From an uncultured Eubacterium sp. (lineage in GTDB: Bacteria > Bacillota > Clostridia > Lachnospirales > Lachnospiraceae), in contig CAKRGF010000007.1 of assembly GCA_934322085.1 (NCBI GenBank), positions 1 through 64,000 on the forward strand: a stretch of 64,000 nucleotides of DNA, read 5' to 3'. Position 1 is the first letter of the stretch. The number at the start of each line of letters is the position of its first letter. The notes below the pieces were generated by a model, which saw only the letters and a list, made by a program, of their open reading frames with translations, made no database searches and was not told the DNA's origin. The translations under genes and the position numbers were made by a program. Positions 45,001-50,991 of the stretch are shown piece by piece.

Positions 45001-45135
45001 ATCCACACCTGCGTACTTGTCGGAGTTGTCACTTACGGAAGAACCTTTTAACTTGAAAAATAGTACAAAAGCGATAATCACCAGTACTACAATCAAGAAT
45101 GTCCGTAAGCCTTTTTTCTTCATCAACTTTGACAT
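42016..45135 (-). CDS. Giant membrane-anchored solute-binding protein with carbohydrate-binding-like modules
   Basis: This 1039-residue protein is about twice the normal solute-binding protein size. It is held by an N-terminal membrane helix (about 11-28) with no lipobox cysteine. Residues about 65-250 and 290-430 look like two beta-sandwich sugar-binding modules (for example YSVNVEEEGYYNLNLEYYPS, LKKGVNKIRLTGVNERL and HLTAGKHKIRLKITLGELGE). A helical linker follows, then a family 1 type binding-protein domain from about 600 (DVWITAGRDQSNILKNMVDQ, VMSGNGPDVALCISQ, GLPETENYNVLFYRTDIMEE). It heads the gene train and has a good promoter. Ligand inferred as xylan fragments. Confidence 0.85.
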   Translation of the reverse strand: MSKLMKKKGLRTFLIVVLVIIAFVLFFKLKGSSVSDNSDKYAGVDFDTMSSEYQREGQYSDYVAKRTDANTPSGSYDIPVAGFVKKETTKNVTVHNDLGPENEKSESVLIPEGESAVYSVNVEEEGYYNLNLEYYPSTGDKDDRGIAIETKVELYNEKTGKYETPFNGAEGIDFERVYTDDGKPTKDNQGNEIRPSQIEDPTRGWISSYFEDPTGYEMDPYYFYLKKGVNKIRLTGVNERLIMRKLTVGNMKKIPTYAEYAAENKGKTNNVDKSYVQKIQGEKSDRRSSPSLYATYDRTSGDTEYEDEKGNVTKHNTDKQVLNVIGGTQWKVAGDWLEWTTKVEKEGDYVIGIKGRQGYNRGYIANRSLYIDGEVPFKEVASLQFTYSNVWEMLCLQNDKGEAYKFHLTAGKHKIRLKITLGELGEYLSQLSESVYRMNQYYRQILVLTGTEPDEFRDYQIEKVYPDIIKAMGDESKILYHLVDEVTAYTGERGGEIAVAQTLAAQMEEFVDRPDKIPQTLSNFKENVSSLGTSINNLSATAMDIDYIVLAGDKSSIEEVNEGSFDRIVHECTLFINSFRSDSSALGNVYDSDDPDVIDVWITAGRDQSNILKNMVDQQFTPTSKEKYGKEIKVNVKLIDAAASANTVTNSAGAVNAMLPAVMSGNGPDVALCISQTEPVNYALRGATVDLTQFSDYKDVLSEYQASSYESYWLKDKTGHKGLYGLPETENYNVLFYRTDIMEELGIDATQINTWDDVIKVLPKLQKNSMSFAIPSVERKINNASNPDLANYYAQLVQRGGSLYRDDGIETTIGSTEGIQAFEFYTKLFTNYKLVKQYDFANRFRSGEMPIGVADYSTFNTLSVFAPEIKGLWNFGMVPGVKQEDGSINRSVQSWGTASMMLKGAEQRGKKEIAWDFLKWWASADTQATYARELEAVMGAAARYATANKVTFKTLSWSSKESTVLDEQHKWAFGIPQVAGGYYTERHITNAIRKVMNNNEDPRETILDYVITINKELSNKREEFGLKTLEQEEKETKQK

Positions 45136-45250
45136 AGCTGTCGCAATCTCCTTTCGTTGTTTCTCTTTTTATGCATTCTGCCAGTAAAATAAGCCATCGG
45201 AGCAAAACACATAATGTTTTTTTGTATAATATGTATACAGTTTGTTATAA

Positions 45251-45279
45251 AGTATATCACCATTTTTGTAACATGTCCA
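45251..45279 (-). promoter_or_regulatory. Promoter of the large transporter/glucuronidase gene train
   Basis: On the minus strand TGGACA (45274-45279), 17 bp, TATACT (45251-45256). Each hexamer matches consensus at five of six positions. The transcript would start near 45244 with a leader of about 110 nt. A TGTATACA palindrome (45232-45239) lies just past the start point and could be an operator. Confidence 0.7.
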
Positions 45280-45345
45280 TAGTTTTTGATAGATTTTTTT
45301 ATGTATTTTTGCTAAAAAATGATTGTTTTTCCTTTGAAAAATGTT

Positions 45346-45374
45346 TTGTATTTACAAGGGAGAATCCATATAGT
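45346..45374 (+). promoter_or_regulatory. Promoter of the GH43 beta-xylosidase gene
   Basis: TTGTAT (45346-45351), 17 bp, TATAGT (45369-45374), about 40 bases before the ATG at 45414. It is divergent from the transporter promoter, with about 65 bp between the two -35 boxes. That gives a compact shared control region. Confidence 0.65.
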
Positions 45375-45413
45375 AGAATGCAGGTATACATATTTCACAA
45401 CTTGGAGGTTTTT

Positions 45414-46991
45414 ATGGACAACAAAAAAACAGGCATGAATCCGATACTTCCGGGCTTTTACCCGGATCCATCGATTTGCCGTGTAAACGATGATTATTAT
45501 TTGGTAACTTCAACTTTTGCTTATTTCCCCGGTGTTCCAATCTTTCACAGCCGTGATTTAGTACACTGGAATCAGATTGGTAATATATTGGAAAGAAAAG
45601 AACAGCTTCCTTTAGTAAATGCAGAAACAAGTGAGGGTATCTTTGCACCGACACTGCGCTACCACGGTGGGACCTTTTACATGATTACAACAAACGTAAC
45701 ACCAACAAATGATATCAATAATTTTATTGTCACTGCAACGGACCCAGCCGGTCCTTGGTCGGATCCATATCCTTTGGATTCTGCCGGCATTGACCCATCT
45801 CTCTTCTTTGATGATGATGGCAAATGCTACTACTGTGGTACACAGAACCGCAGAGAAGGCTCCCGCTATTTCGGTGATAATGAAATCTATATTCAGGAAT
45901 TAGATTTAAATACGATGAAACTTGTCGGCGAAAGTTACCCGGCATGGCATGGTGCTCTCCGCGGCGTGGAATGGCCGGAGGGACCACACATTTACAAAAA
46001 AGACGGTTATTACTACCTTTTAATATCCGAGGCCGGAACCGGACACAACCATGCAGTTTCGATTGCCCGCAGTAAAAGTCTGACAGAGCCTTTTACCGGC
46101 CATAAGGCAAATCCAATCTTCACACACCGTCATCTTGGCTACCACTATCCGATTGTAAATGTCGGACATCCGGATATCGTTGAAACCCAAAATGGTGAGT
46201 GGTGGATGGTATGCTTAGCATCCCGTCCACGTGGCGGCTACTATAGAAATTTAGGACGCGAAACTTACCTAGTACCATTTATCTGGGAAGATGGATGGCC
46301 GGTAATCAATCCGGGAAAAGGTATCTTGGAAGATACTTTCCCAATGCCTGATCTTCCTGCTTATGAAGCGAAAGAAATTCCTGCAAAAGAAGATTTTGAC
46401 GCCGATACGCTTCCACTCCATTTTATGTACTTACGCAATCCGAAAGAGGAAAACTATTCTCTTACGAATCGTCCGGGATATTTAGAAATGAAACCGGATG
46501 CTGATACGTTATCCACAAAAGGAACTCCTTCCTATGTGTGTCAGCGCCAGCTTAGTTTTGATTTTACAACAGAAACAAAACTTTCGTTTTCTCCTGCTGT
46601 AGAAAACGAGCAGGCAGGAATTGCCATTTACCAAAGCCAGTCATTTAACTACCAGCTCTTGGCCGGCAAAAAAGGAGACGCCACTGTTCTCTCTCTTGTT
46701 AAGACAGAACGTGATGAGGTCACTGTCTTAAAAGAAGAAATACTGGATGCCCTTTATCCTGACCTCACACTTCGCATCACGGAAAATGAACAGGATTTAA
46801 CCTTTGCTTATTCTGTCGATGGCAAATCCGAGAAAATACTTGCAGATAAAGTAGATGCAAGAATTCTGTCTACTGATGTAGCCGGTGGCTTTGTCGGAAA
46901 CACCATCGGACTGTATGCAACCTCAAACGGTAAGGAAAGCAGCACCGTCGCAGCATTCGACTACTTCTTATATGAGGATGACGTAAAATAA
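45414..46991 (+). CDS. Beta-xylosidase/arabinofuranosidase, GH43, cytoplasmic
   Basis: This 525-residue enzyme releases xylose (and perhaps arabinose) from oligosaccharides. The GH43 five-blade catalytic triad is visible: general base D18 in GFYPDPS, pKa-modulating D127 in GIDPSLFFDDDG, and general acid E189 in EGPHIYKKDGYYYL. The C-terminal about 200 residues form the beta-sandwich typical of the longer GH43 xylosidases. No signal peptide is present. The start at 45414 has GGAGGTTTTT; the 81 codons open upstream in frame are AT-rich promoter DNA. Divergent from the transporter train. Confidence 0.94.
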   Translation: MDNKKTGMNPILPGFYPDPSICRVNDDYYLVTSTFAYFPGVPIFHSRDLVHWNQIGNILERKEQLPLVNAETSEGIFAPTLRYHGGTFYMITTNVTPTNDINNFIVTATDPAGPWSDPYPLDSAGIDPSLFFDDDGKCYYCGTQNRREGSRYFGDNEIYIQELDLNTMKLVGESYPAWHGALRGVEWPEGPHIYKKDGYYYLLISEAGTGHNHAVSIARSKSLTEPFTGHKANPIFTHRHLGYHYPIVNVGHPDIVETQNGEWWMVCLASRPRGGYYRNLGRETYLVPFIWEDGWPVINPGKGILEDTFPMPDLPAYEAKEIPAKEDFDADTLPLHFMYLRNPKEENYSLTNRPGYLEMKPDADTLSTKGTPSYVCQRQLSFDFTTETKLSFSPAVENEQAGIAIYQSQSFNYQLLAGKKGDATVLSLVKTERDEVTVLKEEILDALYPDLTLRITENEQDLTFAYSVDGKSEKILADKVDARILSTDVAGGFVGNTIGLYATSNGKESSTVAAFDYFLYEDDVK

Positions 46992-47004
46992 GATAGTTAC
47001 TATA

Positions 47005-47086
47005 AAAAAAGAAGTTACAAATCGACTCGAAACAAAAGATTCGCTTTCGCGAATAAAGTTTCTCGCTGATTTGTAACTTCTTTTTT
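47005..47086. terminator. Large structured bidirectional terminator between GH43 and sigE
   Basis: A perfect 19-bp stem (47005-47023 with 47068-47086) lies between convergent genes, with A/T runs at the base so either strand ends in a T-run. The 44-nt apex folds further: ATTCGC-TTTC-GCGAAT forms a perfect inner hairpin, and CGAAAC/GTTTC form a middle stem. It is more elaborate than needed for termination. Confidence 0.8.
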
Positions 47087-47104
47087 ATTGAAAGCACCTT
47101 ATTT

Positions 47105-47851
47105 TTAACGTCCCTCTAAGCGCAAGATTTCTTTCTTTAACCGCTTCATTATTTTTTTCTCTAATCGTGAGATATAGCTTTGGGAGATGCCTAAGAGGTC
47201 TGCGACTTCTTTCTGTGTGAGCTCCTGTCCGAGTTTATCGTCGATTCCAAATCTGAGACGGATAATCGTCTGTTCTCGTTCAGATAATGTTTCCAATGCT
47301 TTACGCAGTAAACTTCTATCAACTTCTTTTTCAATGTCTTTGTAAATAATATCTTCACTTGTTCCCAAAATGTCCGAGAGCAGCAGTTCGTTTCCATCCC
47401 AGTCGACATTTAAAGGTTCATCAATGGATACCTCTAATTTCGTTTTATTATTTCTGCGCAAATACATAAGAATTTCATTCTCAATACAGCGTGACGCATA
47501 GGTTGCAAGTTTGATGTTTTTCGTCGGGTTAAAGGTATTAATTGCCTTCATCAGACCAATTGTTCCAATCGAGATTAAATCCTCCACGCCGACACCTGTA
47601 TTATCAAATTTTTTCGCTATGTACACAACAAGGCGAAGGTTATGTTCTACCAGTGTATTTCTCGCTTTGTCGTTCTGCTCTCCCCCCAATTTCTCAATGC
47701 AGGCTGCCTCCTCTCCCGGCTCTAACGGCGGCGGCAGAATCTCTGCCCCTCCAATATAATGAATATCACCTCCGCGGTGAAAAAATACACTTTTCCAATC
47801 CTGAATCATCCGGAACTGAAACTGTCCCGGCATCGAAATCTTAAGCAGCAT
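47105..47851 (-). CDS. sigE: SigE, mother-cell sigma factor (pro-sigma-E)
   Basis: Sigma-E governs early mother-cell gene expression in sporulation and is made as an inactive precursor cut by SpoIIGA. The 248-residue product has an N-terminal pro-like segment (about 1-30) ahead of the conserved ILPPPLEPGEE. Region 2 is LVVYIAKKFDNTGVGVEDLI and YASRCIENEILMYLRRN; region 4 is LSEREQTIIRLRFGIDD with LGISQSYISRLEKK. The ATG at 47851 follows AAAGGAGAAATCATAGT and lies 1 nt after the spoIIGA stop. An earlier in-frame ATG would overlap spoIIGA without a good site. Confidence 0.95.
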   Translation of the reverse strand: MLLKISMPGQFQFRMIQDWKSVFFHRGGDIHYIGGAEILPPPLEPGEEAACIEKLGGEQNDKARNTLVEHNLRLVVYIAKKFDNTGVGVEDLISIGTIGLMKAINTFNPTKNIKLATYASRCIENEILMYLRRNNKTKLEVSIDEPLNVDWDGNELLLSDILGTSEDIIYKDIEKEVDRSLLRKALETLSEREQTIIRLRFGIDDKLGQELTQKEVADLLGISQSYISRLEKKIMKRLKKEILRLEGR

Positions 47852-47852
47852 A

Positions 47853-48680
47853 CTATGATTTCTCCTTTCCATTTTCATTATTCAACATATCGGGATGCAG
47901 TATCATTTCGTATTCTCCATCCACAGAAACACATTCTTCGCAGACCGCCACCCACGCATCTTCCACAAACTGCCAGTCTCCCCCACATTCGATTTCCAAT
48001 CGCTGTGCCCGGAAAGCACAAAGCATTCCCATCTTTTTTCCTACGGAATGGTAAGGAATCATCCGCATCAACGGAGGGTCTTTTCCCTTCCACAATTTTT
48101 CCAAAAATTTTTTACTACCGAGCATAACCGGCTTTTTGCTGATTGCATCGTAAAGTCCATTTCCGGTATCCAAAAGTGCCATTCCTTCGATTTTACTTCC
48201 CCGGTCATATATCCGCAGCCGGTAAAGATATGACACCCGTTCTTTTTCTTTTTTTAGTTTTGGCATAAAATACCGCAAAAGAAAGAGAACAAAAAGCATA
48301 AGCCCTAACATCGATACCCCGGTAAGCGGATAATGAAAACTTTTTTGTGCCTGAAGCAAAAGCCCCGCCAGAATAAAGGCACATGCATAATAAAGCAGAA
48401 GATGCATCACCGTTCTTGCAGCCGTCATTTTACCAAAAGCAAGCCGGACAAGAAAAACACTAACAAAAAGATAGGACAAAACAAGCAAAAGGAGATTTTT
48501 GTGCACATGAAACAGTACCAAAAGACACGCCATCACGGCTCCTAATACTGACGCAAGGATAAGGCGCCACAACCGAATGGTTTTTTGCATCAATAAACTC
48601 TGTGTCAGAAAAACCACCAGATTCATCCCTGTGTTAATCAGAAAGAATACATCTAAGTATAACTTCACTCTCATTGGCAT
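47853..48680 (-). CDS. spoIIGA: SpoIIGA, pro-sigma-E processing protease
   Basis: SpoIIGA is a membrane aspartic protease that activates pro-sigma-E after septation. The product is about 275 residues. Five hydrophobic helices fill the N-terminal half, starting with the typical YLDVFFLINTGMNLVVFLTQ. The C-terminal domain carries the protease DTGN motif in MALLDTGNGLYDAISKKPV and a partner loop. The ATG at 48680 suits the AAAGGGGATGAAG site; neighbouring ATGs at 48686 and 48674 are possible. It is immediately followed by its substrate gene sigE. Confidence 0.93.
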   Translation of the reverse strand: MPMRVKLYLDVFFLINTGMNLVVFLTQSLLMQKTIRLWRLILASVLGAVMACLLVLFHVHKNLLLLVLSYLFVSVFLVRLAFGKMTAARTVMHLLLYYACAFILAGLLLQAQKSFHYPLTGVSMLGLMLFVLFLLRYFMPKLKKEKERVSYLYRLRIYDRGSKIEGMALLDTGNGLYDAISKKPVMLGSKKFLEKLWKGKDPPLMRMIPYHSVGKKMGMLCAFRAQRLEIECGGDWQFVEDAWVAVCEECVSVDGEYEMILHPDMLNNENGKEKS

Positions 48681-48709
48681 CTTCATCCCCTTTCCGTTTG
48701 TGTAGGCTC

Positions 48710-48742
48710 ATTATAGACGATAGACTCTGCAAAGCTTGTCAA
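48710..48742 (-). promoter_or_regulatory. spoIIG-type promoter with 21-bp spacer
   Basis: On the minus strand a perfect TTGACA (48737-48742) is separated from a perfect TATAAT (48710-48715) by 21 bp. The B. subtilis spoIIG promoter is known for a similarly over-long spacer (22 bp) that makes it dependent on Spo0A-P. On the opposite strand CTTGTCAAA (48735-48743) matches the 0A box TTTGTCRAA at eight of nine positions and overlaps the -35, as in B. subtilis. Confidence 0.75.
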
Positions 48743-48851
48743 ACGGCCGCCCCCTTTTCCCATTATCATCAGCCAAATCATTCTTTCATCTGACATCGTT
48801 AGACACAATCCAATCAAGACAGCAGTGTTTCTACATTTCTCACTATCATTG

Positions 48852-48860
48852 TTTGTCGAA
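48852..48860 (+). promoter_or_regulatory. Perfect Spo0A box in the spoIIGA/PPIase intergenic region
   Basis: TTTGTCGAA matches the published 0A consensus TTTGTCRAA at all nine positions. It lies five bases before the -35 of the isomerase promoter on the plus strand and about 110 bp upstream of the spoIIG -35 on the minus strand. It could therefore act on either gene. Confidence 0.6.
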
Positions 48861-48864
48861 ACGC

Positions 48865-48893
48865 TTGCATCTGCCGCAAAAATCTTTTACAAT
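48865..48893 (+). promoter_or_regulatory. Promoter of the peptidyl-prolyl isomerase gene
   Basis: TTGCAT (48865-48870), 17 bp, TACAAT (48888-48893), followed at the predicted transcript start by a short hairpin (AGCGG...CCGCT, 48900-48915) that would cap the 5' end of the message. Confidence 0.7.
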
Positions 48894-48944
48894 AAAAAAA
48901 GCGGTTTTAACCGCTGGAATTTGAATAGGAAAGGAACTATCATT

Positions 48945-49469
48945 ATGGCAGAAAAAAATCCCATTGTAACAATCGTGATGAATGACGGCGATGTTATGAA
49001 GCTTGAACTTTATCCGGAAGTTGCAGAGAACACAGTAAACAATTTTATTTCTTTGGTAAACAAAGGATTTTATGACGGACTCACCTTCCACCGTATCATT
49101 AGTGGCTTTATGATTCAGGGCGGTGACCCGGACGGAAACGGAACCGGCGGTCCCGGTTACAGCATCCCCGGAGAATTTTCTTTAAATGGCTATGACAACT
49201 CATTAAGCCATGACCCGGGTGTCATCTCCATGGCACGCTCCCAGCATCCGGACTCCGCCGGAAGCCAGTTCTTTATTATGCATAAGAAAGCCACACATCT
49301 TGATGGCTCTTACGCTGCTTTCGGTAAAATTATTGAGGGCATGGATGTTGTAGATAAATTAGCCGAAGTTGCTACTGACTGGAGTGATATGTCGCTCACA
49401 CCAGTTATTATGGAAAAAGTAACGGTAGAAACTTTTGGAGAAGATTATCCGGAGCCAAAAACGGTTTAA
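48945..49469 (+). CDS. Cyclophilin-type peptidyl-prolyl cis-trans isomerase
   Basis: Cyclophilins catalyse proline isomerisation in protein folding. The 174-residue product is a single cyclophilin domain with the catalytic FHRIISGFMIQGGDP, the ligand pocket residues in GSQFFIMHKKATHLDGSYAA and FGKIIEGMDVVDKLAE. No signal peptide, so cytoplasmic. The start at 48945 has AAAGGA upstream; the 40 open codons before it hold the promoter and hairpin. Divergent from spoIIGA. Confidence 0.95.
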   Translation: MAEKNPIVTIVMNDGDVMKLELYPEVAENTVNNFISLVNKGFYDGLTFHRIISGFMIQGGDPDGNGTGGPGYSIPGEFSLNGYDNSLSHDPGVISMARSQHPDSAGSQFFIMHKKATHLDGSYAAFGKIIEGMDVVDKLAEVATDWSDMSLTPVIMEKVTVETFGEDYPEPKTV

Positions 49470-49470
49470 T

Positions 49471-49530
49471 AAAAAAGAGAAACTGCAGACTCATCTCCCT
49501 TTTTTAAGAAATGAATTGCAGTTTCTTTTT
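49471..49530. terminator. Bidirectional terminator between the isomerase gene and miaB
   Basis: A 10-bp perfect stem (49478-49487 with 49517-49526, AGAAACTGCA) with flanking A and T runs separates the convergent genes. The loop of 29 nt contains a T-run of its own. Confidence 0.75.
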
Positions 49531-50979
49531 TTATTTCACGATTTCACCCATATAATAAAAGCCTTTGCTTTCCACTAATTTTACCGGTAAGATTTCTCCA
49601 ATCAAGGAAGCATCGCCCGGAAAATGAACAACCGCATTATTAGATAAGCGTCCGGTTAAAAGTTCTTCATTCTGTGTGTTTATCTCTTCAACCAGAACCG
49701 GAACCGTCTCTCCCTCGATGCTCTTTGTAATCTCTGCGGAGATTTTCTGCACTTCATGCAGCAATCTGTCAAACCGCTCTTTTACTACTTCTTCCGGCAC
49801 TTGATTTTCCATTGCAGCCGCCGGCGTACCGGTGCGCTTTGAATAAATAAAGGTGTAGGCACTGTCATAGCGAACTTTCCTTACTACATCTAATGTGTCT
49901 TCAAAATCTTCTTCTGTCTCTCCCGGAAATCCAACAATAATATCCGTCGTAAGCGAAAGTTTTGGATTCTTTTCCCGAATCCGCTCCACCAAAGAAAGAT
50001 AAGATTCTTTCGTATACTTACGGTTCATTTTCTTTAAGATTTCCGTGCTTCCCGACTGCAATGGTAAATGCAGATGAGTGCATACTTTATCACATTCCGC
50101 CATCGCATCAATCAGCTCATCCGACAAATCCTTCGGATGCGATGTCATAAACCGGATTCTCTTAAGCCCTTCAATTTCATTTACCTGACGCAATAGATTA
50201 GCAAACGTGACCGGATTTTCCAAAGTCTTTCCATAAGAATTTACATTTTGTCCAAGTAACATTACCTCTGCCACGCCATCAGCCACAAGGCCTTTGATTT
50301 CGGAAATAATATCCTCCGGCTCTCTGCTTCTCTCTCTCCCGCGCACATATGGCACAATGCAGTAACTGCAAAAGTTGTTACAGCCATACATGATATTGAC
50401 ACCGGTCTTAAAAGGATATTTACGTTTTCCCGGCAAATCTTCCACAATCTCTTTGGCTTCCTTCCACACATCCATCACCGGACGCGCCGACTGCACCTGT
50501 GTATACAGTAACTCTGCCAGTTTATAAATGTTATGTGTACCAAACACTAAATCAACAAACGAATAACTCTTGCGAATCCGCTCTACCTCATCCGCTTCCT
50601 GCATCATACATCCACAGAGGGCAATCTTCATCGACGGATTTTTCTTTTTATGATTTTTCAAATAACCAAGCCGTCCATAGATTTTCAAATTAGCATTTTC
50701 GCGAACAGTACACGTATTGTATAAAACAAAATCCGCAACCGGTTCCTCTACTTCTTTGTATCCAATATATTCAAGAATTGCTGTCATCTTCTCCGAGTCC
50801 TTTGCATTCATCTGACAGCCAAGCGTCTGAATTGACATGGTAAGAGGATGTCCGATTCGCTCTTTCTCTTCCTCTGCCCACTGCCTGCACTTCTTCATAA
50901 AATAATACTGTCTCTCAGGTTCTGACTGTGGAGCCTCTCCTTCGATGGAAAGTGCCTCCAGACGTTCATAATCAAACAT
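49531..50979 (-). CDS. miaB: MiaB, tRNA-2-methylthio-N6-dimethylallyladenosine synthase
   Basis: MiaB is a radical-SAM methylthiotransferase that modifies tRNA adenosine-37. The 482-residue product has the N-terminal UPF0004 domain with cysteines in IQTLGCQMNAKDSEKM, LYNTCTVRENA and ALCGCMMQ. The radical-SAM cluster motif is GCNNFCSYCIVPYVRGRE. The C-terminal TRAM domain is present. Length and the N-terminal extension fit MiaB rather than RimO or MtaB. It lies 12 nt after the HtrA-type gene, probably on the same transcript. Confidence 0.95.
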   Translation of the reverse strand: MFDYERLEALSIEGEAPQSEPERQYYFMKKCRQWAEEEKERIGHPLTMSIQTLGCQMNAKDSEKMTAILEYIGYKEVEEPVADFVLYNTCTVRENANLKIYGRLGYLKNHKKKNPSMKIALCGCMMQEADEVERIRKSYSFVDLVFGTHNIYKLAELLYTQVQSARPVMDVWKEAKEIVEDLPGKRKYPFKTGVNIMYGCNNFCSYCIVPYVRGRERSREPEDIISEIKGLVADGVAEVMLLGQNVNSYGKTLENPVTFANLLRQVNEIEGLKRIRFMTSHPKDLSDELIDAMAECDKVCTHLHLPLQSGSTEILKKMNRKYTKESYLSLVERIREKNPKLSLTTDIIVGFPGETEEDFEDTLDVVRKVRYDSAYTFIYSKRTGTPAAAMENQVPEEVVKERFDRLLHEVQKISAEITKSIEGETVPVLVEEINTQNEELLTGRLSNNAVVHFPGDASLIGEILPVKLVESKGFYYMGEIVK

Positions 50980-50991
50980 ATTGTTCCTCCA

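Noticed and set aside
45171..45413. An 81-codon N-terminal extension of the GH43 xylosidase
   Set aside because: The stretch is AT-rich promoter DNA with -35/-10 boxes for both divergent units. The GGAGG site lies just before the ATG at 45414, where the conserved domain begins.
45136..45413. A catabolite-response element (cre) expected for a sugar locus
   Set aside because: Reading both strands by eye gave no stretch close to the cre consensus in this divergent region. Sites inside genes were not excluded.
27060..46991. Transposase, integrase or attachment-site remnants at the xylan locus edges
   Set aside because: No recombinase gene, tRNA gene or convincing direct-repeat pair was found at the boundaries; only hairpins are present. 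Mobility is therefore not claimed.
48825..48944. A 40-codon extension of the cyclophilin gene
   Set aside because: It covers a good promoter, a 0A box and a leader hairpin; homology begins at the ATG at 48945.
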